Positions 56,401-64,000 of a DNA stretch of 64,000 bases are shown one piece after another. The position numbers and the translations under genes are program-made. The DNA is from Ascidia mentula (taxonomy: Eukaryota > Chordata > Ascidiacea > Phlebobranchia > Ascidiidae): NCBI GenBank assembly GCA_947561715.1, contig OX387199.1, forward strand, positions 20,279,001 to 20,343,000. The letters are read 5' to 3'. The first letter of the stretch is position 1. Each line of letters begins with the position of its first letter. The notes under the pieces were generated by a model. It ran no database searches, was not told the origin of the DNA, and saw only the letters and a program-made list of their open reading frames with translations.

Positions 56401-59400
56401 ATTTGTGTGCAAAATTTCAAGTCGCTTGATTGAAAAATGTTGAAATCACAGGCGGACAACTGTCAAATTTAGTAAAAACCGCCGAACCTTAGCCACCATA
56501 GTTTCAAACATGCGTTTTCGCGCAGCAATAAGAAACTAAAGTACATACGCCAATTTGGTTTTCATTGCTCGTTTTGTAGTGGCATCTAATATTTGTGTGC
56601 AAAATTTCAAGTCGCCTGATATAAAAATGTTGAAATCACAGGCGGACAACTGTCAAATTTAGTTAAAACCGCCGAACCTTAGCCACCATAGTTTGAAACA
56701 TGCGTTTTCGGCAAGCAATAAAATTCTAAAGGACATACGCCAATTTAGTTTTCATTGCTTGTTTTGTACTGGCATCTAATATTTGTGTGCAAAATTTCAA
56801 GTCGCTTGATGTAAAAGTGTTGAAATCACAGGCGGACAACTGTCAAATTTAGTCAAAACCGCCGAACCTTAGCCACCATAGTTTGAAACATGCGTTTTCG
56901 GCATGCAATAAAATTCTAAAGGACAGACGCCAATTTAGTTTTCATTGCTCGTTTTGTAGTGGCATCTAATATTTGTGTGCAAAATTTCAAGTCGCTTGAT
57001 TGAAAAATGTTGAAATCACAGGCGGACAACTGTCAAATTTAGTAAAAACCGCCGAACCTTAGCCACCATAGTTTCAAACATGCGTTTTCGCGCAGCAATA
57101 AGAAACTACAGTACATACGCCAATTTGGTTATAATTGCTCGTTTTGTAGTGGCATCTAATATTTGTGTGCAAATCTTCAAGTCGCTTGATAGAAAAATGT
57201 TGAAATCACAGGCGGACAACTGTCAAATTTAGTTAAAACCGCCGAACCATAGCCACCATAGTTTCAAACATGCGTTTTCGGCATGCAACAAAATTCTAAA
57301 GGACAGACGTCAATTTGGTTTTAATTGCTCGTTTTGTAGTGGCATCTAATATTTGTGTGCAAAATTTCAAGTCGCTTGATATAAAAATGTTGAAATCACA
57401 GGCCGACAACTGTCAAATTTAGTTAAAACCGCCGAATCTCAGCCACCATAGTTTCAAACATGCGTTTTCGCGCAACAATAAGAAACTAAAAGACAGACGC
57501 CAATTTAGTTTTCATTGCTCGTTTTGTAGTGGCATCTAATTTTTGTGTGCAAATCTTCAAGTCGCTTGATAGAAAAATGTTGAAATCACAGGCGGACAAC
57601 TGTCAAATTTAGTTAATCCGCCGAACATTAGCCACCATAGTTTCAAACATGCGTTTTCGGCAAGCAATAAAATTCTAAAGGACAGACGCCAATTAAGTTT
57701 TCATTTCTCGTTTTGTTGTGGCACCTAGTATTTGTGTGTAAAATTTCAGGTCTCTTGATTTAAAATTGTGTATATTGCCGGCGAGAATTCTCAAATTTAG
57801 TTAATTCCGCACGACCTTAGCGACCATTGTTTGTAACATGCGTTTTCGCGCAGCAATAAGAAACTAAAGGACATACGCCTATTTAGTTTTCATTGCTCGT
57901 TTTGTAGTGGTATCTAATATTTGTGTGCAAAATTTCAAGTCGCTTGATATAAAAATGTTGAAATCACAGTCGGACAACTGTCAAATTTAGTCAAAACCGC
58001 CGAACCTTAGCCACCATAGTTTCAAACATGCGTTTTCGCGCAGCAATAAGAAACTAAAGGACATACGCCAATTTAGTTTTCATTGCTCGTTTTGCAGTGG
58101 CATCTAATATTTGTGTGCAAAATTTCAAGTCGCTTGATATAAAAATGTTGAAATCACAGGCGGACAACTGTCAAATTTAGTTAAAACCGCCGAACTTTAG
58201 CCACCATAGTTTCAAACATGCGTTTTCGCGCAGCAATAAGAAACTAAAGGACATACGCCAATTTAGTTTTCATTGCTCGTTTTGTAGTGGCAACTAATAT
58301 TTGTGTGCAAAATTTCAATTCGCTTGATAGAAAAATGTTGATATCACAGGCGGACAACTGTCAAATTTAGTCAAAACCGCCGAACCATAGTTTCAAACAT
58401 GCGTTTTCGGCAAGCAATAAGATTCTAAAGGACATACGCCAATTTAGTTTTCATTTTTCGTTTTGTTGTGGCACCTATTATTTGTGTGCAAAATTTCAAG
58501 TCGCTTGATTCAAAATTGTGCATATTGCCGGCGTGAATTCTAAATTTAGTTAATTCCGCACGACTTTAGCGACCATTGTTTGTAACATGCGTTTTCGCGC
58601 AGCAATAAGAAACTAAAGGACATTGTCCAATTTGGTTTTCATTACTCGTTTTGTAGTGGCATCTAATATTTGTGTGCAAATCTTCAAGTCGCTTGATATA
58701 AAAATGTTGAAATCACAGGCGGACAACTGTCAAATTTAGTTAAAACCGCCGAACCATAGCCACCATAGTTTGAAACATGCGTTTTCGGCAAGCAATAAAA
58801 TTCTAAAAGACATACGCCAATTTAGTTTTCATTGCTCGTTTTGTACTGGCATCTAATATTTGTGTGCAAAATTTCAAGTTGCTTGATGTAATAATGTTGA
58901 AATCACAGGCGGACAACTTTCAAATTTAGTCAAAACCGCCGAATCTTAGCCACCATAGTTTGAAACATGCATTTTCGGCATGCAATAAAATTCTAAAGGA
59001 CAGACGCCAATTTAGTTTTCATTGCTCGTTTTGTAGTGGCATCTAATATTTGTGTGCAAAATTTCAAGTCGCTTGATTGAAAAATGTTGAAATCACAGGC
59101 GGACAACTGTCAAATTTAGTAAAAACCGCCGAACCTTAGCCACCATAGTTTCAAACATGCGTTTTCGCGCAGCAATAAGAAACTAAAGTACATACGCCAA
59201 TTTGGTTTTCATTGCTCGTTTTGTACTGGCATCTAATATTTGTGTGCAAAATTTCAAGTCGCCTGATATAAAAATGTTGAAATCACAGGCGGACAACTGT
59301 CAAATTTAGTTAAAACCGCCGAACCTTAGCCACCATAGTTTGAAACATGCGTTTTCAGCAAGCAATAAAATTCTAAAGGACATACGCCAATTTAGTTTTC

Positions 59401-59840
59401 ATTGCTCGTTTTGTACTGGCATCTAATATTTGTGTGCAAAATTTCAAGTCGCTTGATGTAAAAGTGTTGAAATCACAGGCGGACAACTGTCAAATTTAGT
59501 CAAAACCGCCGAACCTTAGCCACCATAGTTTCAAACATGCGTTTTCGGCATGCAATAAAATTCTAAAGGACAGACGCCAATTTAGTTTTCATTGCTCGTT
59601 TTGTAGTGGCATCTAATATGTGTGTGCAAAATTTCAAGTCGCTTGATTGAAAAATGTTGAAATCACAGGCGGACAACTGTCAAATTTAGTAAAAACCGCC
59701 GAACCTTAGCCACCATAGTTTCAAACATGCGTTTTCGCGCAGCAATAAGAAACTACAGTACATACGCCAATTTGGTTATAATTGCTCGTTTTGTAGTGGC
59801 ATCTAATATTTGTGTGCAAATCTTCAAGTCGCTTGATAGA
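53401..59840. repeat. Multimer duplications in the satellite (1,509 and 4,156 bp offsets)
   Basis: About 54,175-55,680 is repeated at about 55,685-57,185 (offset 1,509, eight monomers, one shortened by a deletion in CGCCGAACCATAGTTTC). A block from about 53,401 to 55,680 recurs at 57,557-59,836 (offset 4,156), marked by the rare monomer CACCTAGTATTTGTGTGTAA at about 53,566 and 57,722. Confidence 0.85.
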
Positions 59841-62800
59841 AAAATGTTGAAATCACAGGCGGACAACTGTCAAATTTAGTTAAAACCGCCGAACCATAGC
59901 CACCATAGTTTCAAACATGCGTTTTCGGCATGCAACAAAATTCTAAAGGACAGACGTCAATTTGGTTTTAATTGCTCGTTTTGTAGTGGCATCTAATATT
60001 TGTGTGCAAAATTTCAAGTCGCTTGATATAAAAATGTTGAAATCACAGGCCGACAACTGTCAAATTTAGTTAAAACCGCCGAATCTCAGCCACCATAGTT
60101 TCAAACATGCGTTTTCGCGCAACAATAAGAAACTAAAAGACAGACGCCAATTTAGTTTTCATTGCTCGTTTTGTAGTGGCATCTAATTTTTGTGTGCAAA
60201 ATTTCAAGTCGCTTGATATAAAAATGTTGAAATCACAGGCCGACAACTGTCAAATTTAGTTAAAACCGCCGAATCTTAGCCACCATAGTTTCAAACATGC
60301 GTTTTCGCGCATCAATAAGAAACTAAAAGACATACGCCAATTTAGTTTTCATTGTTCGTTTTGTAGTGGCATCTAATATTTGTGTGCAAAATTTCAAGTC
60401 GCTTGATATAAAAATGTTGAAATTACAGGCGGACAACTGTCAAATTTAGTAAAAACCGCCGAACCTTAGCCACCATAGTTTGAAACATGCGTTTTCGGCA
60501 AGCAATAAAATTCTAAAGGACATACGTCAATTTAGTTTTTATAGCTCGTTTTGCACAGGCATCTAATATTTGTGTGCAAAATTTCAAGTCGCTTGATAGA
60601 AAAATGATGATATCACAGGCGGACAACTGTCAAATTTAGTCAAAACCGCCGAACCTTAGCCACCATAGTTTCAAACATGCGTTTTCGCGCAGCAATAAGA
60701 AACTAAAGGACATACGCCAATTTAGTTTTCATTGCTCGTTTTGTACTGGCATCTAATATTTGTGTGCATTATTTCAAGTCGCTTGATATAAAAATGTTGA
60801 AATCACAGGCGGACAACTGTCAAATTTAGTTAAAACCGCCGAACCATAGCCACCATAGTTTGAAACATGCGTTTTCGGCAAGCAATAAAATTCTAAAAGA
60901 CATACGCCAATTTAGTTTTCATTGCTCGTTTTGTACTGGCATCTAATATTTGTGTGCAAAATTTCAAGTTGCTTGATGTAATAATGTTGAAATCACAGGC
61001 GGACAACTTTCAAATTTAGTCAAAACCGCCGAATCTTAGCCACCATAGTTTGAAACATGCATTTTCGGCATGCAATAAAATTCTAAAGGACAGACGCCAA
61101 TTTAGTTTTCATTGCTCGTTTTGTAGTGGCATCTAATATTTGTGTGCAAAATTTCAAGTCGCTTGATTGAAAAATGTTGAAATCACAGGCGGACAACTGT
61201 CAAATTTAGTAAAAACCGCCGAACCTTAGCCACCATAGTTTCAAACATGCGTTTTCGCGCAGCAATAAGAAACTAAAGTACATACGCCAATTTGGTTTTC
61301 ATTGCTCGTTTTGTACTGGCATCTAATATTTGTGTGCAAAATTTCAAGTCGCCTGATATAAAAATGTTGAAATCACAGGCGGACAACTGTCAAATTTAGT
61401 TAAAACCGCCGAACCTTAGCCACCATAGTTTGAACCATGCGTTTTCAGCAAGCAATAAAATTCTAAAGGACATACGCCAATTTAGTTTTCATTGCTCGTT
61501 TTGTACTGGCATCTAATATTTGTGTGCAAAATTTCAAGTCGCTTGATGTAAAAGTGTTGAAATCACAGGCGGACAACTGTCAAATTTAGTCAAAACCGCC
61601 GAACCTTAGCCACCATAGTTTCAAACATGCGTTTTCGGCATGCAATAAAATTCTAAAGGACAGACCCCAATTTAGTTTTCATTGCTCGTTTTGTAGTGGC
61701 ATCTAATATGTGTGTGCAAAATTTCAAGTCGCTTGATTGAAAAATGTTGAAATCACAGGCGGACAACTGTCAAATTTAGTAAAAACCGCCGAACCTTAGC
61801 CACCATAGTTTCAAACATGCGTTTTCGCGCAGCAATAAGAAACTACAGTACATACGCCAATTTGGTTATAATTGCTCGTTTTGTAGTGGCATCTAATATT
61901 TGTGTGCAAATCTTCAAGTCGCTTGATAGAAAAATGTTGAAATCACAGGCGGACAACTGTCAAATTTAGTTAAAACCGCCGAACCATAGCCACCATAGTT
62001 TCAAACATGCGTTTTCGGCATGCAACAAAATTCTAAAGGACAGACGTCAATTTGGTTTTAATTGCTCGTTTTGTAGTGGCATCTAATATTTGTGTGCAAA
62101 ATTTCAAGTCGCTTGATATAAAAATGTTGAAATCACAGGCCGACAACTGTCAAATTTAGTTAAAACCGCCGAATCTCAGCCACCATAGTTTCAAACATGC
62201 GTTTTCGCGCAACAATAAGAAACTAAAAGACAGACGCCAATTTAGTTTTCATTGCTCGTTTTGTAGTGGCATCTAATTTTTGTGTGCAAAATTTCAAGTC
62301 GCTTGATATAAAAATGTTGAAATCACAGGCCGACAACTGTCAAATTTAGTTAAAACCGCCGAATCTTAGCCACCATAGTTTCAAACATGCGTTTTCGCGC
62401 ATCAATAAGAAACTAAAAGACATACTCCAATTTAGTTTTCATTGTTCGTTTTGTAGTGGCATCTAATATTTGTGTGCAAAATTTCAAGTCGCTTGATATA
62501 AAAATGTTGAAATTACAGGCGGACAACTGTCAAATTTAGTAAAAACCGCCGAACCTTAGCCACCATAGTTTGAAACATGCGTTTTCGGCAAGCAATAAAA
62601 TTCTAAAGGACATACGTCAATTTAGTTTTTATAGCTCGTTTTGCACAGGCATCTAATATTTGTGTGCAAAATTTCAAGTCGCTTGATAGAAAAATGATGA
62701 TATCACAGGCGGACAACTGTCAAATTTAGTCAAAACCGCCGAACCTTAGCCACCATAGTTTCAAACATGCGTTTTCGCGCAGCAATAAGAAACTAAAGGA

Positions 62801-62930
62801 CATACGCCAATTTAGTTTTCATTGCTCGTTTTGTACTGGCATCTAATATTTGTGTGCATTATTTCAAGTCGCTTGATATAAAAATGTTGAAATCACAGGC
62901 GGACAACTGTCAAATTTAGTTCAAACCGCC
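58700..62930. repeat. 2,090-bp (11-monomer) satellite duplication
   Basis: Rare variants recur exactly 2,090 bp apart: GTGTGCATTATTTCAAG at about 60,763 and 62,853, AACTACAGTACATACG at about 59,751 and 61,841, and TAATATGTGTGTGC at about 59,615 and 61,705. So an 11-monomer block of about 2.1 kb was duplicated in tandem recently. Confidence 0.87.
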
Positions 62931-64000
62931 GAACCTTAGCCACCATAGTTTGAAACATGCATTTTCGGCAAGCAATAAAATTCTAAAGGACATACGTCAA
63001 TTTCGTTTTCATTTCTCGTTTTGTAGTGGCATCTAATATTTGTGTGCAAATCTTCAAGTCGCTTGATATAAAAATGTTGAAATCACAGGCGGACAACTGT
63101 CAAATTTAGTTAAATCCGCCGAACATTAGCCACCATAGTTTCAAACATGCGTTTTCGGCAAGCAACAAAATTCTAAAGGACAGACCCCAATTAAGTTTTC
63201 ATTTCTCGTTTTGTTGTGGCACCTAGTATTTGTGTGTAAAATTTCAGGTCTCTTGATTTAAAATTGTGTATATTGCCGGCGGGAATTCTCAAATTTAGTT
63301 AATTCCGCACGACCTTAGCGACCATTGTTTGTAACATGCGTTTTCGCTCAGCAATAAGAAACTAAAGGACATACGCCAATTTAGTTTAAATTGCTCGTTT
63401 TGTAGTGGCATCTAATATTTGTGTGCAAAATTTCAAGTCGCTTGATTGAAAAATGTTGATATCGCAGGCGGACAACTGTCAAATTTAGTTAAAACCGCCG
63501 AACCTTAGCCACCATAGTTTCAAACATGCGTTTTCGCGCAGCAATTAGAAACTAAAGGACATACGCCAATTACGGTTTCATTGCTCGTTTTGTAGTGGCA
63601 TCTAATATTTGTGTGCAAAACTTCAAGTCGCTTGATATAAAAATGTTGAAATCACAGGCGGACAACTGTCAAATTTAGTTAAAACCGCCGAACCTTAGCC
63701 ACCATAGTTTGAAACATGCATTTTCGGCAAGCAATAAAATTCTAAAGGACATACGTCAATTTCGTTTTCATTTCTCGTTTTGTAGTGGCATCTAATATTT
63801 GTGTGCAATTCTTCAAGTCGCTGGATAGAAAAATGTTGAAATCACAGGCGGACAACTGTCAAATTTAGTTAAAACCGCCGAACCTTAGCCACCAAAATTT
63901 CAAACATAAGTTTTCGGCAAGCAATAAAATTCTAAAGGACAGACGCCAATTTAGTTTTCATTTCTCGTTTTGTAGTGGCATCTAATATTTGTGTGCAAAA

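Larger units (their letters stand above)
49051..64000. repeat. ~190-bp satellite array, about 78 monomers, open at the right edge
   Basis: ATGCGTTTTC recurs at 49,134, 49,323, 49,512, 49,702, 49,892, 50,081, 50,271 and 50,461, giving monomers of 189-190 bp, and continues to the window end. Two families share about 110 bp (from ATGCGTTTTCG through CTCGTTTTGTAGTGGCATCT to AAGTCGCTTGAT) but differ in the remaining 80 bp. Type A has ATTGCCGGCGGGAATTCTC and TTAATTCCGCACGACC. Type B has ATGTTGAAATCACAGGCGG and TTAAAACCGCCGAACC. Type B also has two versions after CGTTTTC (GCGCAGCAATAAGAAAC or GGCAAGCAATAAAATTC). Type A dominates the left edge and is sprinkled later (about 52,840, 53,610, 54,350, 55,860, 57,760, 58,510, 63,260). 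No gene or long frame. Confidence 0.96.

Noticed and set aside
49051..64000. CRISPR array
   Set aside because: Units are about 190 bp and homologous throughout, without unique spacers, in a eukaryotic context.

Overview
The window is eukaryotic, from a metazoan. The genes are split by introns with GT-AG ends, the DNA is AT-rich, and there are hAT-type and Penelope-type transposon remains and long tandem-repeat arrays. I see no bacterial operons, rRNA genes or CRISPR array. A marine invertebrate, possibly a tunicate, fits the receptor type and the very short introns, but nothing in the sequence proves the species.

Layout. (1) 1-23,400 and 23,952-43,413 are two copies (A and B) of one large tandem segmental duplication in the same orientation. 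Position 1 aligns with 23,952, and about 23,400 aligns with about 43,413; the shift in offset comes from indels. (2) Each copy carries, on the minus strand, one multi-exon gene for a seven-transmembrane receptor whose ectodomain is a string of LDL-receptor class A (LDLa) modules (A: 1,049-13,637; B: 25,122-35,903). I could assemble 15 exons in each with matching splice phases and no in-frame stop. Only the exon holding the start codon was not found. (3) Upstream of each receptor lie a nested hAT-type non-autonomous element with an intact target-site duplication, a broken Penelope-like element (reverse transcriptase plus GIY-YIG nuclease), a coding-like minus-strand terminal exon, and two short plus-strand terminal exons. 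One of the latter is recognisable as the C-terminus of a pepsin-family aspartic peptidase. Copy A alone has a 27-unit, 21-bp minisatellite and a 1.7-kb unique insertion.

(4) From about 43,440 to 48,900 there is a dense array of a 20-bp unit, interrupted by nine copies of a ~123-bp linker and organised into higher-order repeats of 1,036 and 700 bp. (5) From about 49,050 to beyond the right edge there is a ~190-bp satellite of about 78 monomers in two families. They share one conserved half and differ in the other, with several layers of higher-order duplication. These arrays hold no credible genes; the long reading frames in the 20-bp array come from its composition.

The main biological content is therefore a pair of recent, apparently intact LDLa-7TM receptor paralogues lying next to satellite DNA. 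The receptors lack the leucine-rich repeats that relaxin-receptor and GRL101-type relatives carry between the LDLa modules and the membrane domain. They also have a modified DRY motif.
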